A stretch of 64,000 bases of DNA from Ruminococcus sp. Marseille-P6503 (lineage in GTDB: Bacteria; Bacillota; Clostridia; Oscillospirales; Ruminococcaceae). Made by a program: the position numbers and the translations under genes. Each line of letters opens with the position of its first letter. The stretch's first letter is position 1. Positions 43,995 through 52,287 of this stretch are shown piece after piece. The notes beneath the pieces are model-generated. The model was given only the letters and a program-made list of their open reading frames with translations, had not been told where the DNA came from and ran no database searches. The stretch covers positions 1,054,001-1,118,000 of the forward strand of contig NZ_UWPB01000002.1 of NCBI RefSeq assembly GCF_900604945.1. The letters run 5' to 3'.

Positions 43995-45077
43995 TTATTT
44001 CTTTTTTGACTGTATGTTTCCGCGCTTTATGCGCGCCTTTTCCTCTTCCTTCCGTTCGCGGCGTTCCTTGGCCTTTGATCGCAGCCAGACGATCAGTATG
44101 ACAAGCGAAAGAACCAGAACGAACATTACGATGCCAAGAGCCGGCATAAGAATTTTTTTGTACTTATCCATTGCGCTTTCGCCGCCGCTGTCCGATCGGG
44201 CTGAGGTCGTCTGTCTGACGGACGTTGTGACCGACTGGGTCTGCGTGTTGATTTCCTCTTGGGAGGAAGATTCCTCCGGCGCTGCCGCGCGCTGTATCGT
44301 TATGGTGTATGCGCGTTTGTTTCCGTTTGTATCGGTAACGGTTATGGTTCTTATGTTGTCGCCGACCTGAAGATAGTTGCTGCCGGTGTACCATATGTAA
44401 TCGAGAATGCTGGCTGTCGTTCCCTCTATTTCACAGTAATCCACAGAGTTGTCTACCTTTACGACATAATTGTAAATATCGTATGAGAATTCAGGTATAA
44501 GCTCGCCCTCTGAAACGGTAAGCTCAGTAAGAATACCCTGAGCGGGAGCGCTGCTTTCATCAGCAGTGGTTATCGCGGAAACATCGCTGTCAGTCTGCGA
44601 TGAGCCGGAGGGGATGGTAGTGACCGTTCCCGAGTCTTCTCCGACCGTAATGTTTGCGTATGCCGTCGGGCTTCCCAGTGTTGTTCCGTCGCCGGAAAGA
44701 ACGGAACAGTTTGAAACAGACATTTCGGAAACGCCTTTTTTAAGCGCCGTAAATTTCAGCGTGACCGAAAGCTCGCTGCTGTCGCTGTCCGGATAAGCTT
44801 CTATAAACAATATTCCGCTTCCTCCGGTAATCATATCTCCGTCGGGAACAAACTGAACTGATGAATCGTCGTATACGAAGTCGGACTGTACAGCGCCTAT
44901 ATTCTGATCGGAGGTAAATTTAACGGTAACCTCAAAGTCGCTCCCCTGAGCGACTGCGCCGTCGGGAATATAAAATTCGGCGCGGCTCGCCGCCGACGCG
45001 GTTATGCTGAACAGAGAGCAAATCGCCGCAGCGGCCGCCATTAATATCAGCGTGTGGCATATACGCTTTAAATTCAA
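43995..45077 (-). CDS. Secreted cohesin-like plus cadherin-like protein with C-terminal membrane anchor
   Basis: The 360-residue surface protein starts at a TTG after AGGTG and has a signal peptide (LILMAAAAAICSLFSITASA). Residues about 30-145 form a cohesin-like beta sandwich (AVAQGSDFEVTVKFTSDQNI, GAVQSDFVYDDSSVQFVPD, LKFTALKKGVSEMSVSNC). A Ser/Thr linker follows, then a cadherin-like beta-sandwich domain (LTVSEGELIPEFSYDIYNYV ... YTITIQRAA). A second linker leads to one membrane helix (LGIVMFVLVLSLVILIVWL) and a basic cytoplasmic tail. Cohesins bind dockerins in cellulosome bacteria, so it may display a partner on the membrane. No dockerin gene is in the window, and cohesin-fold modules also occur in other adhesins. 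Confidence 0.75.
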   Translation of the reverse strand: MNLKRICHTLILMAAAAAICSLFSITASAASRAEFYIPDGAVAQGSDFEVTVKFTSDQNIGAVQSDFVYDDSSVQFVPDGDMITGGSGILFIEAYPDSDSSELSVTLKFTALKKGVSEMSVSNCSVLSGDGTTLGSPTAYANITVGEDSGTVTTIPSGSSQTDSDVSAITTADESSAPAQGILTELTVSEGELIPEFSYDIYNYVVKVDNSVDYCEIEGTTASILDYIWYTGSNYLQVGDNIRTITVTDTNGNKRAYTITIQRAAAPEESSSQEEINTQTQSVTTSVRQTTSARSDSGGESAMDKYKKILMPALGIVMFVLVLSLVILIVWLRSKAKERRERKEEEKARIKRGNIQSKKK

Positions 45078-45120
45078 TATAATCACCTGTCCTTCGGAAC
45101 TAAATGCAATTGTCAGTTTT

Positions 45121-45149
45121 ATTATAGTACAAATTGCATAATTCGTCAA
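45121..45149 (-). promoter_or_regulatory. Promoter of the cohesin-type gene
   Basis: Minus-strand TTGACG (45144-45149), a 17-base spacer and a perfect TATAAT (45121-45126), 44 bases before the TTG start. Confidence 0.82.
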
Positions 45150-45245
45150 CCGTCGGCTGCTCAAAAACTTTATTCCTGCCGGCGGAATCAGGAACAGATA
45201 AAAATACCGAAAGCTATGCAAGGCGACTTTTATGATTATAAGCCG

Positions 45246-46109
45246 TTATCCGAGAAGCCGTTTCATAAAATCTTCGGTGCTTTCAAAAGCGGTGCGGTTA
45301 TATCTGTACATTTCGTAAAGACAGTCGCTGTCGCCCCGGCATATGTAATTCATTTTTTCCTCTACTCCCAGACTTGCCTTGAAGCCGCAGCTTTTCACCA
45401 GATGTCTGGAGGCGTCGCATATAAGACCGTAGGGATAGGTATAGACGTCCGGCGTAAATCCGCAGTTATCCTCAAGCAGATGCTGAGTTTTAAAAGCGTC
45501 GTTGTAAAAAGCCTGGCGGTAATCCTCGTAGCTCTCGCCGCTGTTCATTAACGAGCCTCTGCGCCCGTCAAGCGAATGCATATCATAGCTGTGGTTGGCG
45601 ATTTCAATGTATCCGCTTTCCATTAGCTTTTTTATGTCCTTCCAGTCCAGGTAGGAATAGCCGGGCGACGGGTCGGCGTCCTCGCAGGCTACCTCGGAAT
45701 ATTTCCCTACTACGGAAAAGGTCGCCTTGAAGCCGTATTTTTTCAGCAGCGGAAGCACATAGGTAAGGTTGTTGTAGCTTCCGTCGTCAAAAGAAAGTAT
45801 TACCGGCTTTTCTGGAAGCTCCTTTCCGTTTTCAACATAGTCTATCAGCTGGCTTACAAAAACCGCTTCGTAGCCGTTGTTTTTTAGATAAACTATGTCC
45901 TTTTCCAGTTCAATCGGAGAAAGCACGTAATCTCCCCACATCTCTTCGTTCTTTAGTATACTGTGATACATTATTATAGGAACCTTGATACCCTCGCGTT
46001 CCTGCGCCGTTGCCTCCGACGGAATGAAAACCGCTGCCAGAGCGCTGACGATCAGCGTAAGGATCATTACAGCGCAGCCGGCTTTTCTTAATTTAATGCT
46101 TACAAACAA
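45246..46109 (-). CDS. Secreted polysaccharide deacetylase (NodB fold)
   Basis: Exported or membrane-anchored deacetylase for cell-wall or extracellular polysaccharide. The 287-residue protein has an N-terminal signal/anchor (AGCAVMILTLIVSALAAVF), the substrate strand KVPIIMYHSIL, the canonical catalytic motif VILSFDDGSYNN with both Asp residues, the metal-binding EIANHSYDMHSLDG, and DVYTYPYGLICDASRHLV. The start is a TTG at 46109, six bases after GGGGAG. It lies about 170 bases upstream of the cohesin-type gene, which has its own promoter. Confidence 0.88.
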   Translation of the reverse strand: MFVSIKLRKAGCAVMILTLIVSALAAVFIPSEATAQEREGIKVPIIMYHSILKNEEMWGDYVLSPIELEKDIVYLKNNGYEAVFVSQLIDYVENGKELPEKPVILSFDDGSYNNLTYVLPLLKKYGFKATFSVVGKYSEVACEDADPSPGYSYLDWKDIKKLMESGYIEIANHSYDMHSLDGRRGSLMNSGESYEDYRQAFYNDAFKTQHLLEDNCGFTPDVYTYPYGLICDASRHLVKSCGFKASLGVEEKMNYICRGDSDCLYEMYRYNRTAFESTEDFMKRLLG

Positions 46110-46205
46110 TGCTATCTCCCCGTTTAAAAAAATTAAGGCTTTTATGCCTGTACTATAATATGCCGAAGATTTTTGTAAAAGTACAAAAAAATATGTACAG
46201 GGCTA

Positions 46206-46234
46206 TTGAATTATTTGTGCAAATCTGATATAAT
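46206..46234 (+). promoter_or_regulatory. Promoter of the chemoreceptor gene
   Basis: TTGAAT (46206-46211), a 17-base spacer and a perfect TATAAT (46229-46234), 38 bases before the TTG start. Confidence 0.78.
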
Positions 46235-46271
46235 CAATATATATAAGGTAATCAAATACGGGGGAATCAAA

Positions 46272-48419
46272 TTGAAAACAGTTCGCTCTAAGCTGATGGT
46301 ATCATTATTGTCGCTTTCTTTTGTTATAACCGTTATACTTAGCATAGTGGCGGTTTCTTACATCAATAAATCAACGGAGGATACGCTGAAAAAGACTATA
46401 TGTCCTATAGCGGTCCAGGCTTCCGAAACCTTTGACAACGCGGTAAAACGCTATGTTGATAATTTTGCCTATATAGCGGCTTCCCAGAGCGTCAGCGGGG
46501 AGCAGGACAGTAAGAAAATCCTTGAGCTGCTTCAGGAAAAGGTGTCTACCGATACGGAGAATTTCTCCTATGCGCTGTATGGCGCTGACGGTAAAATGAT
46601 AGATACTACCGGAGGGGCCTGTGCGGATATTATTACCTCCGACGACGTTATTCACGCGGTCAACAAAAAGGACACAGTGATAACGGATATCAAATCGGAA
46701 AAAAACAGTATGTATTTTGCCGTTCTGCATCCGATAATATCCGACTGGAATGTAAGCTATGTCGCCGCAGTTGCTGTCAACGCTGAGCTTGTCAACAATG
46801 TTATAGCGGACGTATCGTTCGGTGAGGAAGGGTATGCCTGCGTTGTAGATTCGTCCGGAGAAACGATACTTCATAAGGATATGAGCAAGGCGGTTAGCAG
46901 ATTCAATCCGGTAGATCTTGCCGCGTACGACGATACATATTCAGATATGGCTCTGTGTATATCGAATGCGGCGGAAAAGACGGAGGGCTATGGAAACTAC
47001 AGCTATGACGGCGTGGATTATGTAGTCGGCTATGCTGAAACCGGCTACTTTAACGGAACGCTGCTTGTTATAAGCCCGGTCGAAAGCTTTATGAGTACAA
47101 GCTCGTCCGCGCTGAGAAATATTTTTCTGATCGGAGCAGGGATACTCGGCGTTACAGTTATAATTTCGGTATTGTTTGCGAGGAGCATTTCCAAGCCGAT
47201 AATCGCTACGACTAACCGTATACGCCAGCTTGCTCAGGGAAATCTGACAGATCCGGTAGAGGTATGGTATTCAAAAGGAGAGATCGGTATTCTTTCAAGC
47301 TCGCTTGAGGAAACCATAGTGTGTCTGAGGCAGTATATAAACCTTATAACCGTGGCTCTTACCCAGATATCGGAGGGTAATCTGTGTCATCGTATGGAGG
47401 GTACCTTCAAGGGGGATTTTATTAAGATAAAGAATACCTTCAATGAAATATTTGAATCGCTTTCGGAGACCTTCGCGTCGATAAACACTTCGGCGGAGCA
47501 GGTAAATACGGGCGCGGTAAGGGTTTCAAATTCGGCGCAGGCTCTTTCCCAGGGCTCTACCCAGCAGGCCAGCGCGATCGAACAGCTTTCCGCTACTCTC
47601 AACGATGTTGCGAAGCAGGTACGGCAAAATTCCGAGGACGCTAAGAACGCGTACAATATCGTTGCCGAGAACACAACGGCTATCAACAGCTGCAATGAGG
47701 ATATGTCGAAAATGCTTGACGCTATGGAACAGATATACTCGGCTTCCTCGGAGATCGCGAATATAATCAAGGTTATTGACGAGATTTCGTTCCAGACCAA
47801 TATACTTGCTCTGAATGCGGCGGTGGAGGCCGCGAGAGAAGGCTCCAAGGGCTTCGGGGTCGTAGCCGACGAGGTAAGACGTCTGGCTTCGCGTTCCGCT
47901 GAGGCGGCTAAACAGACTGCGGCGCTGATAGAAAATTCAACAACGGCTGTAAACAGAGGCTCAAAGCTTGCCAAGCAGACCGCGCAGTCGCTGAATGAAA
48001 TCGTCAAAGGCTCCAATACTACTAAAGGGCTTGTTAAAAACATTACGGACGCTTCCGCCGCACAGGCTGAGGCTATAGTTCAGATAAATACCGGAGTGGA
48101 CCAGATATCTGCGGTAGTTGCCGCGAATACCTCTACCGCTGTCGGTTCGGCGTCCGCCAGCGAGGAGCTTTCCGAGCAGTCGCTGATACTTAAAAAGATG
48201 ATAGCGAGATTCAGGCTTTCTGATACCGTAAACGAGCATACCTCCGGCAGACGGTACGAGTACGACGACAGCGGGCTTGACGATTCCGAAAGCGGCGATG
48301 AAGCCGGAGCTGAGGAAGCCGAAAAGTCTCAGAGCCGGTTTGTGTATCCTGAGGAGCCGGCTGACGAAAACGGAGATGATCTGAAAATTGTTTTTGACGA
48401 TGACGACGATAAATACTAA
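46272..48419 (+). CDS. Methyl-accepting chemotaxis protein
   Basis: Transmembrane chemoreceptor that controls CheA. The 715-residue protein starts at a TTG five bases after GGGGGAA. It has TM1 ([20 protein letters not shown]), a Cache-type extracellular sensor (about 35-280), TM2 ([20 protein letters not shown]), HAMP ([20 protein letters not shown]) and a methylation/signalling coiled coil. The conserved tip [20 protein letters not shown] is at about residues 503-522. The last 60 residues are an acidic tail ending in DDDDDKY, with no CheR-docking pentapeptide. No che or flagellar gene is nearby. The presence of a chemoreceptor implies motility or a related signalling system elsewhere. Confidence 0.93.
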   Translation: MKTVRSKLMVSLLSLSFVITVILSIVAVSYINKSTEDTLKKTICPIAVQASETFDNAVKRYVDNFAYIAASQSVSGEQDSKKILELLQEKVSTDTENFSYALYGADGKMIDTTGGACADIITSDDVIHAVNKKDTVITDIKSEKNSMYFAVLHPIISDWNVSYVAAVAVNAELVNNVIADVSFGEEGYACVVDSSGETILHKDMSKAVSRFNPVDLAAYDDTYSDMALCISNAAEKTEGYGNYSYDGVDYVVGYAETGYFNGTLLVISPVESFMSTSSSALRNIFLIGAGILGVTVIISVLFARSISKPIIATTNRIRQLAQGNLTDPVEVWYSKGEIGILSSSLEETIVCLRQYINLITVALTQISEGNLCHRMEGTFKGDFIKIKNTFNEIFESLSETFASINTSAEQVNTGAVRVSNSAQALSQGSTQQASAIEQLSATLNDVAKQVRQNSEDAKNAYNIVAENTTAINSCNEDMSKMLDAMEQIYSASSEIANIIKVIDEISFQTNILALNAAVEAAREGSKGFGVVADEVRRLASRSAEAAKQTAALIENSTTAVNRGSKLAKQTAQSLNEIVKGSNTTKGLVKNITDASAAQAEAIVQINTGVDQISAVVAANTSTAVGSASASEELSEQSLILKKMIARFRLSDTVNEHTSGRRYEYDDSGLDDSESGDEAGAEEAEKSQSRFVYPEEPADENGDDLKIVFDDDDDKY

Positions 48420-48429
48420 AGGCGATACC

Positions 48430-48448
48430 AAAAGCGGCTGCGCCGCTT
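48430..48448 (+). other. Short GC hairpin between the chemoreceptor gene and pfkA
   Basis: AAAGCGGC, TGC and GCCGCTTT form a tight stem with no T tract. It lies in the 50-base gap and may protect an mRNA end or weakly attenuate read-through into pfkA. Confidence 0.5.
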
Positions 48449-48469
48449 TAACGAAAGGAAACTGATATT

Positions 48470-49549
48470 ATGAAAAGAAGAGTAGGTATTTTAACAAGCG
48501 GAGGAGATTGTCCGGGACTTAACGCTACCATCAGAGGAGTAGCAAAGGCCTGCTATGAGCGCTTCGGCGACGAGGTTGAAATCGTGGGGATTGAGGACGG
48601 GTACTCGGGTCTTATCAATAATCAGTGCAGAGAAATGGTAAGCTCCGACTTTTCCGGAATACTTACTACCGGCGGAACTATTTTCGGTACAAAGCGTACT
48701 CCGTTCAAGATGATGAAGGTAGTCGGAGAGGATAATGTAGATAAGGTCAAGGCGATGAAGGAAACCTATAAGAAGCAGAAGCTGGACTGCCTGCTTACTT
48801 TGGGAGGAAACGGAACTCACAAAACAGCAAATCTTCTTTCGGAGGAGGGGCTGAACGTTATCGGGCTTCCCAAAACGATAGACAACGATATATGGGGCAC
48901 CAGCGTGACCTTCGGATTTCATACCGCGGTCGATACGGCGACCGATGTAATTGACAGGCTTCATACCACGGCCAATTCTCACGGACGTATTCTTGTAGTA
49001 GAAATTATGGGAAATAAGGCAGGGTGGCTTACGCTCTATTCGGGAATCGCCGGAGGAGCGGATATGATAGTTATTCCTGAGATACCTTATGATATTGGCA
49101 AGCTGTGCGCTGCCTGTGAAAAGAGAAGCCGCTCAGGCAAGGGATTTTCGATCCTCGCGGTCGCCGAGGGAGCTTTTGACGTTAATGAGGCTAAGCTGAA
49201 AAAGAAGGAAAGAGCAAGACTTCGCGCGGAGGCGGGAATTACCACGGCAACCAGCCGGATCGCAAAGCAGATCGAGGAAAATACCGGCTGTGAAACAAGG
49301 GTCTGCGTCCCCGGACATATGCTGAGGGGAGGAAGCCCTTCGGCCTACGACAGAGTTCTTGCCACTAAGTTCGGAGTCCATGCCGCGAAGCTTATTGCCG
49401 ACGAAAAGTACGGCTATGCCGTAGCCATGATAGATAATGTTGTTTCTGAAAATCCGCTGTCGGAGGTTGCGGGAAAAACCAAGTTTGTGCCTGAAAACGA
49501 TCAGCTCGTCAGAACCGCAAAGGATATAGGTATCTCGTTCGGGGATTAA
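48470..49549 (+). CDS. pfkA: 6-phosphofructokinase, Gly/Lys-signature (group III-like) type
   Basis: Phosphorylates fructose-6-phosphate to the 1,6-bisphosphate. The 359-residue protein begins RRVGILTSGGDCPGLNATIR after the start residues and has LLTLGGNGTHKTANLL, GLPKTIDNDIWGTS, EIMGNKAGWL and GHMLRGGSPSAYDR. Gly115 aligns with the position that is Gly in ATP enzymes (Asp in PPi enzymes). Lys135 in PKTIDND aligns with a site that is Gly in classical ATP enzymes and Lys in PPi and group III enzymes. The mix suggests a group III-type PFK, probably ATP-using; phosphoryl donor is not certain. AAAGGA precedes the ATG. Confidence 0.9.
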   Translation: MKRRVGILTSGGDCPGLNATIRGVAKACYERFGDEVEIVGIEDGYSGLINNQCREMVSSDFSGILTTGGTIFGTKRTPFKMMKVVGEDNVDKVKAMKETYKKQKLDCLLTLGGNGTHKTANLLSEEGLNVIGLPKTIDNDIWGTSVTFGFHTAVDTATDVIDRLHTTANSHGRILVVEIMGNKAGWLTLYSGIAGGADMIVIPEIPYDIGKLCAACEKRSRSGKGFSILAVAEGAFDVNEAKLKKKERARLRAEAGITTATSRIAKQIEENTGCETRVCVPGHMLRGGSPSAYDRVLATKFGVHAAKLIADEKYGYAVAMIDNVVSENPLSEVAGKTKFVPENDQLVRTAKDIGISFGD

Positions 49550-49595
49550 GCTTCCGTTGCTTATTCTTCCGGCGGAATTTAAAAGAGCAAATATT

Positions 49596-49637
49596 AAAGC
49601 GTTCACCTGCCGTTCAGGGTGAACGCTTTATTGTTTT
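49596..49637. terminator. Bidirectional terminator between pfkA and the coiled-coil protein gene
   Basis: AAAGCGTTCACC (49596-49607) pairs perfectly with GGTGAACGCTTT (49618-49629), followed by ATTGTTTTT. Confidence 0.88.
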
Positions 49638-49660
49638 TCAGGCGCAGCCTTTCCTTTTTG

Positions 49661-50632
49661 TTATTCGGAGGCTGAAACGGATTCCGCGTTTGAATCGTCC
49701 CTCTTGACCGGCTCGGTTGAAAGCCCCGGATCGTTGGTTTCCTGAGCGCGCTCGGTAAGGTCCTCGACGATACGTGAAAAAATCCTGAAGTTTGTATCAT
49801 AGCTTTCCTGCATTTCCTCAAGAGAGTCGCTTACGGTTTTTATCGGTATCCGCAGACACAGATGAACGTCGTTGGGCATATATTCAAATTTCAGTTCCTC
49901 GGAAAGAAATTTAAAATTCAGTGAAAGCCCGTATTCGTCAATGTATGGATTTCCGGGAAAGTCGTCTGAAAGGTCAGATTTCATGATCTCCTGAAAGTCG
50001 GGCTCGGTATTGGAATCGGTTATGACCATTATACATTCAGAGGACTGGAGCTGGGCAAGAAATTTTGACTGATAGCCCTGCTGCATTGTATCGGCGGTTG
50101 AGGAATTGAGCGGAAGCGAAAGAACTGATACATGAACCTCTCCGTCGCCGTTAAGATCGTCGGTGTATTTTTCAAAGAACGCTTCAAGCTCGTCGGTTCT
50201 CAGCTGCAATCCGTTGTCGGCAATCATCATTACCGTGATATCGGGCTTTTCACGCGTCAGTGTATCGTAGGTTATGTATCCTACGACGACAATAATAAAT
50301 GCGGCGAACAGTATCCATATTTTATTGTGATACCAGAAGTTGGAGAGCTTTTCAACGCCGTGAAGCTGACGCGCCTGCTGGTGCTCCTCCTTGATAGTTT
50401 CCGACTCCGATATTACTCCGTTTTTAAGCTTCATCAGCTCAATGCGTTCCTGAGCGATCCGTCTGTCCCTTTCCTCCCGCTGCTGACGGTCGATTTTTTT
50501 CTGCTTTTCAAGTGCGGCGTTGTATTCCTCTTCTTCCGCGCGGCGTTTGTTCTGCTCCTCTTCGGCGATTCTTTTTTCGTATTCGTAATCGTCCCCTGAA
50601 ACAGTTCCTCCGCTTTTGCTTATTTTGCTCAT
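49661..50632 (-). CDS. Coiled-coil single-TM protein of unknown function
   Basis: I do not recognise a family. The 323-residue protein has a long charged N-terminal helix (residues 20-95, e.g. EKRIAEEEQNKRRAEEEEYN) likely to form a coiled coil in the cytoplasm. One membrane helix (IWILFAAFIIVVVGYITYD) lies at about 105-123, and an extracytoplasmic domain of about 190 residues follows, with DITVMMIADNGLQLRTDEL and an alternating alpha/beta pattern reminiscent of a solute-binding or sensor fold. The ribosome site GGGAG lies 13 bases before the ATG, rather far. It is a separate unit between pfkA and ackA. Confidence 0.7.
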   Translation of the reverse strand: MSKISKSGGTVSGDDYEYEKRIAEEEQNKRRAEEEEYNAALEKQKKIDRQQREERDRRIAQERIELMKLKNGVISESETIKEEHQQARQLHGVEKLSNFWYHNKIWILFAAFIIVVVGYITYDTLTREKPDITVMMIADNGLQLRTDELEAFFEKYTDDLNGDGEVHVSVLSLPLNSSTADTMQQGYQSKFLAQLQSSECIMVITDSNTEPDFQEIMKSDLSDDFPGNPYIDEYGLSLNFKFLSEELKFEYMPNDVHLCLRIPIKTVSDSLEEMQESYDTNFRIFSRIVEDLTERAQETNDPGLSTEPVKRDDSNAESVSASE

Positions 50633-50740
50633 GATAAAACTATGCTCCCTACGGGAACATACCTCCTTATGCTTATATTTCTGTTTGAATTATTATACAC
50701 TGCTAATATTAACTGCGTATTAACATAAAAATAAGGGCCA

Positions 50741-50778
50741 TAATAAAAAGGGCGGTCAGGCAAACGTACCTGACCGCC
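50741..50778 (-). terminator. Terminator of ackA
   Basis: GGCGGTCAGG (50751-50760) and CCTGACCGCC (50769-50778) form the stem. On the minus strand CTTTTTATTA follows. Confidence 0.88.
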
Positions 50779-50835
50779 GCGGATAAATTAAAGAGTTAAA
50801 GCGGCGATACACTTGCCGTGTGCCGCCTTGTAGTT

Positions 50836-52032
50836 TTATTTGCTTATAAGCTCAAGAGTATCTCTCGCGATAAGCAGCTCTTCGTTCGTAGGAATTACCC
50901 AAACCTGAGCCTTTGAATCGTCAGTGGAGATTTTTGCAAGCTTTCCGCGCACCGCGTTCGCTTCGTGGTCGATCCTTACTCCGAGAACGTCGAGATTGGA
51001 GCATGAGCGCTCGCGGACGTCCGGAGCGTTTTCGCCGATTCCTCCGGTAAAGATAACGGCGTCAAGACCGTTCATGACGGCGGCGTAGGAGCCGATAAAT
51101 TTCTTGATCTGATAGCAGAATACCTCGCCTACGATCTTGGCTCTCTCGTTGCCCTGCTCGGCAGCGGCGGTAATATCGCGGTTGTCGGAGCCTATTCCGG
51201 AAAGTCCGAGGAAGCCCGACTGCTTATTCATATATTCTGTCATCTGATCGGGAGTAAAGCCCTTCTTCTTTTCAACAAACTCAATAGCCGAAGGGTCAAC
51301 GGCGCCGCAGCGGGTTCCCATTACAAGACCGTCAAGGGGAGTAAAGCCCATGGAGGTGTCAACTGAAATTCCGCCGTTTATAGCGGTGATAGACGAGCCG
51401 TTGCCAAGGTGACAGGAAACGATTTTAAGGTCCTTGATATCCTTGCCCATAACTCTGGAAAGCTCTGAGGAAACATATCTGTGCGAGGTTCCGTGAAAGC
51501 CGTATTTTCTTACGTGAAGCTCCTCATAGCACTCGTAGGGAAGTCCGTAGAGAAAAGCCTTTCTGGGCATTGTCGAGTGGAATGCGGTATCAAATACGAC
51601 TACCTGCGGAACGCCCTCGGGCAGAACCTTTTTGCAGGCGCGGAGAGCAAGCGCGTGAGGATGGTTATGAACCGGCGCAAGCTCTGCGAGAGCGTCTATT
51701 TTGTCGATTACCTCGTCGGTAGCGATACAGGTTTCCTTGAACACCTCTGCGCCCTGTACTACTCTGTGTCCTACGGCGGAAATCTCAGCCATTGAATCTA
51801 TAACCTTTGTTTCGCCTGTGGTAAGCACCTTGACAAGCTTTTCAAAAGCTTCCGTATGAGTAGGGAAAGCACAGTTTTCCTCAAGAGTCCTTCCGTCCCC
51901 TGTTTTTGCGGAAATGTGACCGTCGATACCGATTCTGTCGCAGTTTCCCTTTGCTATAACCGATTCGTCTGTCATATCGAGCAGCTGATATTTAAGCGAA
52001 GAAGAACCTGCGTTTACAACTAATATTTTCAT
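50836..52032 (-). CDS. ackA: Acetate kinase
   Basis: Converts acetyl-phosphate and ADP to acetate and ATP, the energy-yielding end of fermentation. The 398-residue ASKHA-fold protein begins MKILVVNAGSSSLKYQLLDM and has VVFDTAFHSTMP, YGFHGTSHRYV, the catalytic HLGNGSSITAINGG, GFTPLDGLVMGTRCGAVDP and FTGGIGENAP. All signatures are intact. A strong promoter lies at 52105-52133 and a strong terminator follows. No phosphotransacetylase gene is adjacent, which fits acetyl-phosphate coming from the phosphoketolase at 41.4 kb. It is divergent from tmcAL. Confidence 0.97.
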   Translation of the reverse strand: MKILVVNAGSSSLKYQLLDMTDESVIAKGNCDRIGIDGHISAKTGDGRTLEENCAFPTHTEAFEKLVKVLTTGETKVIDSMAEISAVGHRVVQGAEVFKETCIATDEVIDKIDALAELAPVHNHPHALALRACKKVLPEGVPQVVVFDTAFHSTMPRKAFLYGLPYECYEELHVRKYGFHGTSHRYVSSELSRVMGKDIKDLKIVSCHLGNGSSITAINGGISVDTSMGFTPLDGLVMGTRCGAVDPSAIEFVEKKKGFTPDQMTEYMNKQSGFLGLSGIGSDNRDITAAAEQGNERAKIVGEVFCYQIKKFIGSYAAVMNGLDAVIFTGGIGENAPDVRERSCSNLDVLGVRIDHEANAVRGKLAKISTDDSKAQVWVIPTNEELLIARDTLELISK

Positions 52033-52104
52033 TGGATAAAAAATCTCCTCTCAAACAAAAATAAATAACGGGACTTGACTTTTGCCCTGTTATCAGATAC
52101 TATT

Positions 52105-52133
52105 ATTATAACAGCAACATCGTGTTTTTTCAA
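52105..52133 (-). promoter_or_regulatory. Promoter of ackA
   Basis: Minus-strand TTGAAA (52128-52133), a 17-base spacer and a perfect TATAAT (52105-52110), about 70 bases before the start codon. Confidence 0.82.
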
Positions 52134-52190
52134 GGGCATTTTTTATAAATATACATTTTGCACAATTTTACATACGTCTTTTTATTCATT

Positions 52191-52202
52191 TTAAACGTTT
52201 AA
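52191..52202. promoter_or_regulatory. Palindromic operator-like site between ackA and tmcAL
   Basis: TTAAACGTTTAA is a perfect 12-base palindrome with the same AAACGTTT core as the xylB and xfp elements. It lies about 60 bases upstream of the ackA -35 box and 85 bases before tmcAL. Confidence 0.4.
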
Positions 52203-52287
52203 GTACCGGCTAAAGCGGCAACGGCGTCAAGGCTTTCTGCCGGCTTCGCTCTTTGCTGATTCAACCGGAATATGAAAGGAACTCAAA

